From the NCBI GenBank assembly GCA_023145215.1, contig JAGLED010000012.1:1-49187 (forward strand): a stretch of 49,187 nt of DNA, given 5' to 3'. The position numbers were made by a program, and so were the translations under genes. The notes below the pieces were generated by a model. It saw only the letters and a program-made list of their open reading frames with translations. It was not told the DNA's origin and searched no databases. Positions within the stretch are counted from its first letter, which is position 1. Each line of letters starts with the position of its first letter. Shown piece by piece: positions 15,356 to 29,200 of the stretch. The stretch is from Rhodospirillales bacterium (lineage in GTDB: Bacteria; Pseudomonadota; Alphaproteobacteria; Rhodospirillales; Casp-alpha2).

Positions 15356-16475
15356 ATGCGCGCAGAGTTTCAATCGATGGCCGACGAGATCGAGCAGTCC
15401 GCAGGACTGCTGAGGAGGCATCTTTGACTACGATCAGGCCAAACTCCGTCTCGAGGAACTGAACGCGCTCGCGGAAAGCCCGGACCTCTGGAACGACCCT
15501 GACAAGGCGCAGGCGCTGATGCGCGAGCGCACCAAGGTCGAAGCCGGGATCAAGGAAGTCGACGGTCTTTTCGGCGACCTTCAGGATACCATGGATCTGA
15601 TCGAGCTCGCCGAGGCCGAGGACGATGCCGACGTCATCTCGGAAGCCGAAGCCGCGTTGCGTGATCTGCACGCCCGTGCCGAGAAGGCGCAACTCAAGAC
15701 GCTGCTGTCCGGTGAAGTCGACGAAAACGACTGCTATTTGCAGGTGCAGGCCGGTGCCGGCGGTACCGAGGCCCAGGACTGGGCCGAGATGCTGCTCCGC
15801 ATGTACACCCGTTGGGCCGATCAGCACGGCTATCAGGTCGAATGGCTTGAAGAGAGCCCGGGCGAAGAAGCGGGCATCAAGTCCGCGACGCTGAAAATTT
15901 CCGGCGAGAACGCCTACGGCTGGCTCAAGAGTGAAAGCGGTGTGCACCGGCTGGTCCGGATATCGCCCTACGATTCCTCGGCGCGCCGTCACACCAGCTT
16001 CTCGTCGGCGTGGGTGTCCCCCGTGATCGACGACAACATCGACGTCGAAATCGACGAGAAGGATCTGCGGGTCGACACCTACCGGGCGTCGGGCGCGGGC
16101 GGTCAGCACGTCAACAAGACGGAAAGCGCGATCCGCATTACGCACCAGCCGTCCGGCATTGTCGTGCAGTGCCAGAACGACCGTTCACAGCACAAGAACC
16201 GCGCCCAGGCGATGTCGATGCTGCGTGCGCGGCTTTACGAGATGGAACTTAAGAAACGCGAGGACGCGGCGCAGGCGCAGGCCGACAGCAAGACCGATAT
16301 CGGCTGGGGCCACCAGATCCGGTCTTACGTGTTGCAGCCCTATCAGATGGTCAAGGATCTGCGTACCGACGTCGAGACGTCGAATACCGGCGCCGTGCTC
16401 GATGGCGACATCGATATGTTCCTGGAAGCCGCGCTCGCGGCCAAGATCAAGGACACTTCCGAAAGCGCGGCCTAG
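15356..16475 (+). CDS. prfB: Peptide chain release factor 2 (programmed +1 frameshift)
   Basis: RF2 ends translation at UGA and UAA. The gene is in two frames: 15356-15424 (23 codons from [14 protein letters not shown]...) and, after skipping T15425, 15426-16475, giving 372 residues, the usual RF2 length. The shift site is listed separately. The helical N-terminal domain is followed by the codon-recognition domain (the tripeptide region [13 protein letters not shown]) and the GGQ motif, here [16 protein letters not shown] with GGQ at about 248-250, which drives peptidyl-tRNA hydrolysis. The start is backed by AGGAGAGGA at 15337-15345. Neighbours: PBP1A and a lysE-type gene upstream, a convergent SDR gene downstream. 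Confidence 0.96.
15413..15428 (+). promoter_or_regulatory. RF2 autoregulatory +1 frameshift site
   Basis: The bases AGGAGG CAT CTT TGA C contain every element of the classical RF2 recoding signal: an internal Shine-Dalgarno-like AGGAGG three bases before the slippery CUU codon, the in-frame UGA stop at 15425-15427, and C as the next base, which weakens termination. When RF2 is scarce the ribosome slips +1 (CUU to UUU) and makes full-length RF2; when RF2 is plentiful it stops after 23 residues. Confidence 0.97.
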
Positions 16476-16487
16476 CGTCGGCGCGAA

Positions 16488-17240
16488 CTAGTGGATATGC
16501 AGTCCGCCGTTGACGTCGAGCACCGCGCCGGTGACGAACGACGACATGTCGCTCGCCAGAAACAGGCACGCGTTGGCGATGTCCTCCGATGTGCCGAGGC
16601 GGCCGAGCGGTACTTTGGACGCGAGATCGGCTTTGATCTCGGGCGTCATGCGACCGCCGGTAAAATTGTTGTCGACGGGACCGGCAGCGATCGCGTTGGC
16701 GCGGATGCCGAGCGGCGCCAGTTCACGGCCGAGCGCCTTGGCGAGCCCCATGATGCCGGCCTTTGCAGCGGCGTAATGCGAACGACCGAAGACACCGCCG
16801 CCGTTCTGTCCGGCGATTGACGCAATGCAGACGATGGCGCCACCGCCCGCCTGCATCGCGGGCAGGCATGCCTGGGACATCAGGAAGTTGCCCTTCAGGT
16901 TGACGCCGAGCACGCTGTCGAATTCATCCTCGGTGATATCGGCGAACGGCGTCCCCATGACGATCCCGGCATTGTTGATCAGAATGTCGATCCGGCCGAG
17001 GTCGGCGGTGACGGCCGCGACGGTATCCTTGACGGCGGCAGCACTGGCGACGTCGCAGACGTAGCTGCGGTGCGTCGGCCCCATATCCGCTATCGCTTCC
17101 TCCAGGCCCGTCTCGTCGATGTCGGTGAGCGCGCAGACCGCGCCTTCTGCGGCGAACAGCTTTGCCGTGGCACGCCCGATGCCGCCCGGCGAACCCGCGC
17201 CGGTGATGACCGCCGTCTTTCCGGAAAGTAGCCCCGTCAT
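16488..17240 (-). CDS. SDR-family NAD(P)-dependent oxidoreductase (FabG-like)
   Basis: A 250-residue classical short-chain dehydrogenase. The cofactor motif is TGAGSPGGIG at 13-22, the NNAG motif is at 89-92, and the catalytic set is S141, Y156 and K160 (SHYAAAK). The C-terminal half carries the substrate loop (GPVDNNFTGGRM) and ends with VTGAVLDVNGGLHIH. An acidic residue after the second strand (LTDID) suggests NAD rather than NADP. FabG-like enzymes act on 3-oxoacyl or many other hydroxy/keto substrates, so the reaction is not defined. The start at 17240 overlaps the fliL stop as ATGA, so the two are translationally coupled, an unusual partner for a flagellar gene. Confidence 0.88.
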   Translation of the reverse strand: MTGLLSGKTAVITGAGSPGGIGRATAKLFAAEGAVCALTDIDETGLEEAIADMGPTHRSYVCDVASAAAVKDTVAAVTADLGRIDILINNAGIVMGTPFADITEDEFDSVLGVNLKGNFLMSQACLPAMQAGGGAIVCIASIAGQNGGGVFGRSHYAAAKAGIMGLAKALGRELAPLGIRANAIAAGPVDNNFTGGRMTPEIKADLASKVPLGRLGTSEDIANACLFLASDMSSFVTGAVLDVNGGLHIH

Positions 17241-17752
17241 TGTACGACCAACTCCTTGAACAGAATGGTATGCACCTTGGCCGGGCGGATGATGTTCTGG
17301 ATGATCTGCACCAACTCGAAGCGCAACCGCTCCGAACCTTCCTTGCCGACCACGTTCTGGCGCTCCTGGCCGCGCAAATGCGTCAGGATCGCGTCCATCA
17401 CCTGCATTTCGGTGTCCTGGAGCCGTCCAACATCGTCCGGCATGAGCTGGACATGGATGACCGCGCGCAGGAACGGCGCACGGCATTCGCCGGTTTTCAG
17501 ATCGGTGCGGATTTCCGGCAGGGGATGGAATACCGGCTTGCCGATCTCGAGTTCGGCGCGGCTGTGCGGCTTCTGCCAGCCCATCAGGGAATGGACCCAC
17601 CCCATGTACCAGGCAAGGCCGCCGCCGCCGCCAAAGAATATCAGGATGCCGAGGATCAGGCCGATCAGCAGCTTGGCGCCGCTTTTCTTCTTGCCGCCTT
17701 TGCCCTTGCCCTTTTTCTTCTTGCCGTTCCCGTCGTCGTCTTCCTCGGCCAT
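17237..17752 (-). CDS. fliL: FliL-family flagellar basal-body protein
   Basis: A 171-residue single-pass inner-membrane protein. The N-terminus is cytoplasmic and rich in Asp/Glu then Lys/Gly (GKKKKGKGKGGKKK). One membrane helix (about 28-50) carries a GGGGG run. The periplasmic domain ends with the FliL pattern FLRAVIHVQL, then VMDAILTHLRGQ and a C-terminal KVHTILFKELVVQ. FliL forms a stomatin-like ring around the stator units and tunes motor torque. No other flagellar gene is nearby, whereas fliL usually sits in a flagellar operon. It overlaps the SDR gene by four bases and follows a diguanylate cyclase gene by 82 bases. Confidence 0.85.
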   Translation of the reverse strand: MAEEDDDGNGKKKKGKGKGGKKKSGAKLLIGLILGILIFFGGGGGLAWYMGWVHSLMGWQKPHSRAELEIGKPVFHPLPEIRTDLKTGECRAPFLRAVIHVQLMPDDVGRLQDTEMQVMDAILTHLRGQERQNVVGKEGSERLRFELVQIIQNIIRPAKVHTILFKELVVQ

Positions 17753-17834
17753 GGTCTGGCCCTCCCGTGCTGCCGGAGATTGTGTCTTTATGGCGAGAGG
17801 TTAGCGGTTCGCGCGCGGCGGGGGAAGGCCGCGA

Positions 17835-18739
17835 TCAGCCGACGGTGACCCGATCGCGGCCGTCGGATTTGGATTTGTATAGATTTTCATCGGCGGCGCT
17901 GATCAGGTCGCCGATTTCCTTGGATTGGTCGAGTTGCACCCACGCGCCGCCGACGCTGATCGTGACATGACCGCAGACGCTCGACGATTTGTGCGGGATC
18001 TTCAGGAAATTGACCGCTTCCCTGAGCGTGCTGCCGATCAATTCGGCACCATCCAGGTTCGTCGACGGCAGCACACAGACGAACTCTTCGCCGCCATACC
18101 GCGCCACCAGGTCGCCCGGCCGGTGTACCGACGACGACAGCGCCTTGGCGACGAGGGTCAGGCAGGCATCGCCTGCCTGGTGGCCGTAAGTGTCGTTGTA
18201 CTGCTTGAAGTGGTCGATATCGATCAACAGCAAAGACAACTCGCCGTTGGTGCGGGTACCGCGTTGCCATTCCGAGCGGATGTGCTGATCGAAGCTGCGG
18301 CGGTTGGGAATGCCGGTCAGGCCGTCGACGAATGCGATGGTCTCCAGATAATCGCGGTAACGCTTGAGCTGCAGATGGTTGCGGACCCGGGCGACGACGA
18401 TCGGCAGCACGATGGGTTTGGTGACGTAATCAACGGCGCCCAGATCGAAGCCTTTGGCTTCGTCGGCGCGATCGGTCATCGCGGTCGCGAAGATGACCGG
18501 AATGTTTTCGGTCTCCGGATTGTCCTTGAGGCGTCGGCATGTCTCGTAGCCGTCCATGCCGGGCATCATGATGTCGAGGACGATGATGTCGGGCTTCTCG
18601 CTGAGGGCAAGCTGAATCGCTTCCTCGCCATTGATCGCGAACATGATGTCGCCGAGTTCCTCGAGTGCGCCGCTCATCACCTCGATATTGAGCGGCTCGT
18701 CATCGACGATCAGTATCTTGGAAGCCGTTTCGGGAATAT

Positions 18740-18743
<4 letters not shown>
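17835..18743 (-). CDS. PleD-like response regulator diguanylate cyclase (REC-GGDEF)
   Basis: A 302-residue cytoplasmic protein. The receiver domain (about 8-122) has the acidic pair D14/D15, phospho-acceptor D57 in [13 protein letters not shown], and K109 in VTKP. The GGDEF domain (about 135-300) has GGEEF at 217-221, the active form of the motif, and an allosteric inhibitory site RPGD (R208-D211) five residues before it, so product inhibition by c-di-GMP is likely. It makes c-di-GMP, which controls the switch between motility and attachment. Its ATGA start overlaps the stop of the hybrid kinase gene, so that kinase is the obvious phosphate donor, directly or through its Hpt domain. Confidence 0.93.
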
Positions 18744-22462
<3,719 letters not shown>

Positions 22463-22647
22463 GCACCTCGGTTTCCCAGGTCTTTCAGCTAAGCATCGTA
22501 ACCCAACATGGCGAATTGGGGGCAAATCAAGGGTTCAACGCCGGACACAAGTGCCAGTGCAGCACGATTGCTCCGTGCTGTCGATTCTTCAAACGACTGC
22601 CGACACCCTGTGAGTTCCGGCAACAGGCTAATAATAAAGGTTTTTTT

Positions 22648-23109
22648 TTATAGGCTTTTGACGGTCTCCAGCACCTCGTCCGCATGGCCTTTCACCTTCA
22701 CCTTCGGCCATACGTGACGGATCACGCCCTTGCCGTCGATGACGAAGGTGGCGCGCTGGATGCCCATGTATTTCCGGCCGTACATGTTCTTCTCGACCCA
22801 GACGCCGAAATCCTCGCACAGCGTGCCGTCTTCGTCGGAGATCAGCTTGAACGGCAGGTTCTGCTTTTCGACGAAGTTGTCGTGACGTTTGACGCTGTCC
22901 TTCGATACGCCGACGACGACCGCGCCCGCCTTCTCGAACGCCTTGATGCGGTCGCGGAAATCCTGCGCTTCGGTGGTGCAGCCGGGCGTCATGTCTTTCG
23001 GATAGAAATACATCACCACCGTTTTGCCCTTGAGATCCTTGAGTGCCAGTTTGCCGCCGCCGTTGACGGGAAGGTTGAAGTTGGGGGCTTTGTCGCCGGT
23101 GTCGAGCAT
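22648..23109 (-). CDS. bcp: Thioredoxin-dependent thiol peroxidase, BCP/PrxQ type
   Basis: A 153-residue peroxiredoxin that reduces hydrogen peroxide and organic hydroperoxides. The peroxidatic cysteine is C44 in KDMTPGCTTEAQDFRD. Many PrxQ proteins have the resolving cysteine five residues later; here that position is Gln49. The only other cysteine is C98 in DGTLCEDFGVW, in the region where some PrxQ enzymes place their resolving cysteine, so an atypical 2-Cys mechanism through C44-C98 is my inference. It lies 51 bases behind glnE in the same direction, a frequent pairing in Alphaproteobacteria. Confidence 0.92.
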   Translation of the reverse strand: MLDTGDKAPNFNLPVNGGGKLALKDLKGKTVVMYFYPKDMTPGCTTEAQDFRDRIKAFEKAGAVVVGVSKDSVKRHDNFVEKQNLPFKLISDEDGTLCEDFGVWVEKNMYGRKYMGIQRATFVIDGKGVIRHVWPKVKVKGHADEVLETVKSL

Positions 23110-23160
23110 GTGTCTCTCCTGTTCGATCGTCTCAGTCGTGCCGTTCGTGGCGGCGCCCGG

Positions 23161-26160
23161 TCATTTGCCGGGCGGCGCATCTTTCTTTGTCGATTTGGGG
23201 TCGCCGAGCACGCGAATGAAGATGTCGCGGACATTTTCCTCGGTTTTCCTGAGCAATTGCTCAAGATTCTCGAAAGTTTCGCACCCGGTGATCTCCATCA
23301 GGTCTTCGCGGAGCGGCGCCGAAAAGCCCGCGACCTTGGCGTCGGTCATTTCGCCTTCGATGGTCAGCGCCAGGAATGTCTGTAGATCGCGGTAAAGCCG
23401 CTTCGCGTCGGTCAGTTTACGTGCGTCGGCTGCATCCAACAGATTGAGTGCGGCGGCTTTTTCGAAGATCTCGACGGCGTCGGCCGAGACGACTTCCGAA
23501 TGGTCGCACGCGTGTGCCAGAACCAGATACTGCGCGATAAAGTCGACGTCGACCTGGCCGCCCTGCACCTGCTTGATGGCCCAGATACAATCGGTGCCGT
23601 GCTGTTTCTCGATGCGGCCCCGCATGTTGGCGACTTCGGCGGCGGTCGTGACGGCATCACGCTTCCGCCTAAGCGCGGTCTCGATCACCTGACGCACCGG
23701 CTCGCCGATGCCGGTATCGAAGATCACGCGTGCGCGCACCAGCGCCATGAATTCCCACGTCCAGGCCGTTTCCTCGTAGTAGCGGCGGAACCCGTCCAGC
23801 GAGGTGGCAACGGGTCCCTTGTTACCGCTCGGTCTGAGGCGCATGTCGACTTCGTATAGCGTGCCTTCGGCGGTCATCGACATGACGGCGTTGATGATCC
23901 GCTGGCCCAGCCGGCTGTAGTACTGCGATACCGCCAAAGGCCGCTCGCCGTCGGAGCGCAGGTCATCCGCGTCAGCTGTGTAGACAAATATCAGGTCGAG
24001 GTCGCTCGATGGCGTCAGTTCGCGCGAGCCGAGCTTGCCCAGCGCCAGCATGCCGAACGCGCCGCCTTCGATGTTGCCGTGCGCGCGCTCGAATTCGGCG
24101 ATCACCTCGGGGGTCAGGGTCTGAAGAACGGCGTCGGCGATGTCGCTGAAATGCCGGGCGGCAACGCCGGGGCTGATCACGCCGCGCAGCAGCTGCACGC
24201 CGACCTGAAATCGCCGGTCGTTGTTCCAGCGCCGCGTCGCATCCAGCACGTCTTCGAAGAACACCGTATCCGTCAGGGCTTCGGCGCAATCGGCGCGGAG
24301 TTCGTCGATATCGGGCAGGGGATCATAGAAATCGGCACTGAGAACACTGTCCAGAAGATTGGGCCGGCGGCTCAGGTGTGCCGCCAACCGGGGGGCCTCG
24401 CCCATGATCTCGGCCAACAGGTACAGCAGTTCGGGATAGGCCTGGAACATGGTGAAAAGCTGCACGCCCGCGGGCAGGCCCGACACGAAAGCGTCGAAGC
24501 GAATGAAGGTGGCGTCCGGATCCGGTTGCTTGGCGATCGCCGAGAGGAGCGCCGGCGTCAGTTCCGTCAAAAGCTCACGCGCCCGGGTCGAGCGCGTCGC
24601 CCGGACACGGCCGTGGTGCCAGGCACGGATCGACTTGTCGACCACCGCCGGGTCCTGGAAGCCGAACCCCGAAAGCGTCTTCAGGGTTTCCGGGTCGCTA
24701 TCGGCGCCGGTGAACGCGAGGTTTCCCTGCTGGCCGTTCTCGGCGGCGAGCGAGGGGGCGTCGTCGAACAACGCACCGTAATGGTCTTGCACGGTTTCAA
24801 GGTGATGCAGCAGGTCTTTTCTGAAATCGTCCGCTTTCGCGTAGCCGCAGAACGCCGCCAGATGACGGATGCCGTCGTCTTCGTCCGGCAGGGTCTGGGT
24901 CTGCTCGTCGCGCTGCATTTGCAGGCGGTGTTCGACACGGCGCAGGAACTCGTAGGCCGCATCCAGTTCATCGGCGGCGGCTTCGTCGACAAGTCCCATC
25001 CCGACCAGATGCCGGATCGCCTCGATGGTGCGGCTCGAGCGCGCGGTCGGCTCGCGTCCGCCCCAGATCAGTTGCTGGGTTTGCGCGAAGAATTCGATTT
25101 CTCGGATGCCGCCGCGTCCGGTCTTGATGTCGTGACCGTTGATGGCGACTTCGCCGCCGCCCTTGTGGGCGTGAATCTGCCGTTTGATCGAATGAATGTC
25201 CTGGATCGCCGCGAAATCCAGGCTCTTGCGCCAGACGAATGGGCGCAGGTGATGCAGGAAGGCCTCGCCCGCATCGATGTCGCCGGCGATCGGGCGCGCC
25301 TTGATCATCGCTGCCCGCTCCCAGTTCTGGCCGAGGCTTTCGTAATACGTCTCGGCCGCCAAAACTGACAATGCCAGCGGCGTCGAACCCGGGTCGGGGC
25401 GGAGCCTGAGATCGACCCGGAACACGTAGCCGTCCGCCGTCCGCTCATCCAGGATCTTGGCGAGCGTCCGGGTCATCCGGATCATGTGTTTTTGCAGGCC
25501 GTCACTATCCTCGGTGTCGATGATGTCGGTGTCATAGAGACAAATCAGATCGATATCCGATGAATAGTTGAGTTCACGTGCGCCCAACTTCCCCATGCCG
25601 ATGACGATGAAACCCGAGTCCTTCTGCGGGGTTTCCGCATTCTTGAGCCGAAATGCCCCCCGTTCGGCGGCACGCCGGATGACGAACGCGGCGGCGGCAT
25701 CGGCGGCGGCGTCGGCGAAATCCGAGAGCGCTTCCGTCACCTGATAGAGCGACCATGCCCCCGCGATATCGGCGAGCGCGGCGGTCAGTGCCAGCCTGCG
25801 TTTGGCGACGCGTAGCGCCTTCATGATCTGCGCTTCGTCGGTGATCGTGGCGGTATCGGTGCGGGTGGTGTCGATGATCTCGTGGGCGAGGGCATCCGGC
25901 CCTTCGGCGATCAGGCGGCCGAGCCAGTCGGGTTCGCGCAGCAGCGACTGGGTGAGGAACGGGCTGCACCCGAATACCCCCTCCAATAGACGCCGGCCGT
26001 CGTCGCCCGCTGCGAAATCGAGCGCCATGGCAGCGCTGTCCGGCGCCGTTTCCCGTGCGGCCTCGCAGGCTTCGATGAAGTCCACGAGACCCCGTTCCGC
26101 GGCCTCGGTGTCGGCTGGAACCGGCAGCACTCCGGCGTCGATCTTGAATGCGTCTCCCAT
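23161..26160 (-). CDS. glnE: Bifunctional glutamine synthetase adenylyltransferase/deadenylylase
   Basis: A 999-residue enzyme that switches glutamine synthetase off by adenylylating a tyrosine and on again by phosphorolysis, under control of PII and glutamine. The two nucleotidyltransferase domains are both present: the N-terminal one near residues 190-215 (GMGKLGARELNYSSDIDLI) and the C-terminal one near 705-725 (GKLGSRELTPSSDLDLIFVY). Both keep the G-S/D-x-D metal-binding core, so both activities should be intact. The length fits the family. The start at 26160 (MGDAFKID) is the likeliest; a longer frame starts at 26208, and neither has a strong ribosome site. Its partner glutamine synthetase is not in the window. 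Confidence 0.95.
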   Translation of the reverse strand: MGDAFKIDAGVLPVPADTEAAERGLVDFIEACEAARETAPDSAAMALDFAAGDDGRRLLEGVFGCSPFLTQSLLREPDWLGRLIAEGPDALAHEIIDTTRTDTATITDEAQIMKALRVAKRRLALTAALADIAGAWSLYQVTEALSDFADAAADAAAAFVIRRAAERGAFRLKNAETPQKDSGFIVIGMGKLGARELNYSSDIDLICLYDTDIIDTEDSDGLQKHMIRMTRTLAKILDERTADGYVFRVDLRLRPDPGSTPLALSVLAAETYYESLGQNWERAAMIKARPIAGDIDAGEAFLHHLRPFVWRKSLDFAAIQDIHSIKRQIHAHKGGGEVAINGHDIKTGRGGIREIEFFAQTQQLIWGGREPTARSSRTIEAIRHLVGMGLVDEAAADELDAAYEFLRRVEHRLQMQRDEQTQTLPDEDDGIRHLAAFCGYAKADDFRKDLLHHLETVQDHYGALFDDAPSLAAENGQQGNLAFTGADSDPETLKTLSGFGFQDPAVVDKSIRAWHHGRVRATRSTRARELLTELTPALLSAIAKQPDPDATFIRFDAFVSGLPAGVQLFTMFQAYPELLYLLAEIMGEAPRLAAHLSRRPNLLDSVLSADFYDPLPDIDELRADCAEALTDTVFFEDVLDATRRWNNDRRFQVGVQLLRGVISPGVAARHFSDIADAVLQTLTPEVIAEFERAHGNIEGGAFGMLALGKLGSRELTPSSDLDLIFVYTADADDLRSDGERPLAVSQYYSRLGQRIINAVMSMTAEGTLYEVDMRLRPSGNKGPVATSLDGFRRYYEETAWTWEFMALVRARVIFDTGIGEPVRQVIETALRRKRDAVTTAAEVANMRGRIEKQHGTDCIWAIKQVQGGQVDVDFIAQYLVLAHACDHSEVVSADAVEIFEKAAALNLLDAADARKLTDAKRLYRDLQTFLALTIEGEMTDAKVAGFSAPLREDLMEITGCETFENLEQLLRKTEENVRDIFIRVLGDPKSTKKDAPPGK

Positions 26161-26237
26161 GACATCTGCAATACGGCATCGGCGCGGCGGACGCAAAGCC
26201 CGCAGCACCTGAAAACCGGACCAACACTGGACGTATT

Positions 26238-26255
26238 ACGCGGTTTACTCCGCGT
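26238..26255. promoter_or_regulatory. Perfect dyad in the glnE/AsmA-like divergent region
   Basis: ACGCGG-TTTACT-CCGCGT is a perfect 6-bp inverted repeat in the 107-base divergent gap, 13 bases before the ATG at 26268. It could be an operator or a small hairpin. No regulator is assigned. Confidence 0.3.
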
Positions 26256-26267
26256 TAAGCGCCCTTT

Positions 26268-29200
26268 ATGCATACTTGTGGCACGGATTCTCCCGGATTT
26301 TCCGGGCGTTTTGGCGTGTCGAACGGAAATGCGCATACGGTGATTTTCAAGCGGACGTTTATCGGTCTGGTTCAGTTGGTCGGCGGTCTCGGCGCGGGGC
26401 TCGCGATCATCACGCTGCTGATCGCGTGGCAACTGCACAAGGGACCGGTATCCCTGTCGTTCCTGACCCCCTATGTCGAGCGCGCACTGAACCAGGGTCA
26501 CCGGAGTTTCCGGCTCGCGATCGATGACACCACACTGACCTGGGCGGGCTGGGACCGTGCCATCGAACTGCGCGTCAAGAACGTGCGCGCCATCGACGAC
26601 TCCGGCACAGCGCAGGCGCGTATCCCCGAACTATCCATGTCGCTGAGCGGCCGCGCGTTGCTGCGGGGCCAACTCGCGCCCAAGTTCATCGAGTTGCTGG
26701 GACCCGAGATCCGCGTCCGCCGTGAAGAGAGCGGCGCGCTGGGTATTGCCGTGGCCGCCGATGCCGAAAACAACGGTGCCCGCTTCGCAACCGGTCTGTT
26801 GGGCTGGCTGATCCGGAAGCCCGAACCCGGCTCGCCGATGAGCTATCTGGAAACCGTGCGTATCTCCGGCGCGACGATGACCTTCGAAGACCGGATGACG
26901 GCCAAGAACTGGCAGGCGCCGGTCGGTTATCTGAAACTGGCGCGCGCGCCGCATGGCCTGCTGGCCGAAGGCTCGGTGCAGATCGAGGTCGAGAACCGTA
27001 TCGCCGATATTTCGTTGCACGGCTCGTTCCACAACGAAGGTCGCAGGCTCGACCTGACCGCGTCGTTCGCCGACATTTCGCCCGCGTCTTTCGCATCACT
27101 CGATCCGGCATTCACCGCCTTGCAGGTCGCCGACATGCCGCTATCCGGCAAGCTGATCATCGGCACGTCGCTGGAGGACGGGATCAATACCATCGGGTTC
27201 CAGGTCACCGGTGAAGACGGCACGCTGCATCTGCCGGGACCGTTCGCGCAGGCGGTTGCCGTTGAATCCCTCGCGCTCAACGGCATCTATAACGGCCGCA
27301 AGGGCAGATTGATCATCGACAGCGGTGAAGCGACCCTCGTCGAGGGATCGTCGCTCAGTATCCCGGCGCCGATCGACCATGCGTTTCCGTTGGTCAGCAT
27401 GGCCGGCGCCGGTTCGTTCGATCTGGGCACCGGGGCGGCGGACATTCAGCGCCTGAGCCTCAACCTTGGCGGTCCGGTCTTCGACCTCAAGGGAAAGCTC
27501 GAAAATACCGGCGGCAATGATTTGTTGCTGAGCGCGGAAGCGACGCTCGCCGATGTTGCCGTCGACAGCATCAAGACATACTGGCCGAAGACCCTCGGCG
27601 CCGACGCGTACAATTGGGTTACGACGCATCTCGGCGGCGGGCGGATGGTGCAGGCGGATGCCGCGCTCAGGGTCGCCATCCAGGGCGACGGCGCGTTCAA
27701 GGTCGAAGAACTCGGCGGCACCATGAGCGCAGAAAACGTGGACGTGACGTATCTGGAGGGTATGCCGCCGGTCACCGGTGTCAGCGCGACGATGCAGTTC
27801 GACGCCGACACGTTCGACGTCGTCGCGGAAGAGGGGAAAAGCGGCAAGATCGATCTTGCCGGTGCCAATATCCGTATCACCGGCCTGCAGAAGGTCGATC
27901 AGTATATCGACATCAACCTGCAAGCCGAGGCCCCGTTGCCGGAGGCGCTGGCACTGATCGAACGCGATCCGTTCAATTTCGCAAGCGCCATGAAGATCGA
28001 TCCGAAAAGCACGCTCGGTGACAGCAAGGTCGACCTGCATCTGTACTTCATACTCGCCAAGGATCTGGCGGTCGAAGACGTCGACGTCAAGGCGACGGCG
28101 GATTTGACCGGTGTCGCGATGAACGATGTCGTGCTCGGCCGCGACATCCGCGACGGGACTCTCAAGCTCGCCGTCGACAACAAGAAAATGCAGGTCGACG
28201 GCAACGTGATGATGGGGAGCGTGCCGGTGGCGCTGATCTGGGACGAAAACTTCCTGGATAAGGCGCCGTTCCGCTCGCAGTACTTGCTGGCCGCCAAGAT
28301 CGAAGATCTGTCCAACGTGCGTGATTTGGGCGTCGATCCCGGGCCGGCCGGCGACTTCGTTTCCGGCGGTGTCGATGCGACGGTCAGGTATACGGTCTTT
28401 GACGGCCGCAGCGGGCGCGTCGACGTGAACGCCAACCTCGAGCGCGCGGAACTGCGTGTGCCGGTCATGGAATGGCGGAAGGCCGCGGGCGATCCGGGCT
28501 GGGTCGACGTCACGATCCTGATCGAGAACGGTCTCGTCAAAAGCGTCCCCAGCTTCGACGTCGTCGCCGGTGATCTGACCGTGAAGGGCGACGTCAAATA
28601 CGGGCCTGCCGGTCTCGGCCTCGAGCGCGTCAATCTCAAGAAAGTGTTGTTCGGGCGCACCGATGTTTCCGGCGCCGTGATCTCCAGGCCCGACGGCGGC
28701 TGGGAAATCGGCCTGCAGGGACCCGAGCTCGAATTTTCGCCGTTGTGGGAGCGTCTGGTCGGCGACCGTCCGGGGCAGGACGAATTCGACATTCCCGACC
28801 TGACCATCGCCGTCGAACTCAAGAAAATGTGGGTCGAGAAACAGAAATTCCTGTCCGACGTGTCGGGTACCTTCGTGCACAAACGCGGCATCTGGCGGAC
28901 GGCGCTCCTCGACAGCAAGCTCAACGGCGGTCCGTTGCTCAACGTCAACATGGCGCCCGATCAGCAGGGCAACCGCATCCTCAACGTGAAAACCGACGAC
29001 GCGGGCGACACGCTCCGCTTCTTCGACCTGTTCGACAACATGCACGGCGGCAAGCTGGAACTGCGCGGGCGCTACGACGACGCCGCCGCCGACCGCCCGC
29101 TGCGCGGTAAAATGCGGGTCATCAATTACCGGGTCAGGAATGCGCCGCTGATGACGCGTGTCCTCTCGATCATGGCGTTGACCGGGATCGTCGACGCGCT

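Noticed and set aside
15356-15427. An in-frame stop near the start of prfB, as if the gene were broken
   Set aside because: The stop is part of the well-known RF2 recoding signal and the rest of the gene is intact.
17237-17752. A flagellar operon around fliL
   Set aside because: No other flagellar gene is present on either side, so only an orphan fliL can be claimed.
22629-22655. A T-rich run after the peroxiredoxin gene as a terminator
   Set aside because: The T run is on the plus strand, so the minus-strand transcript would carry A residues; no stem precedes it in that direction.
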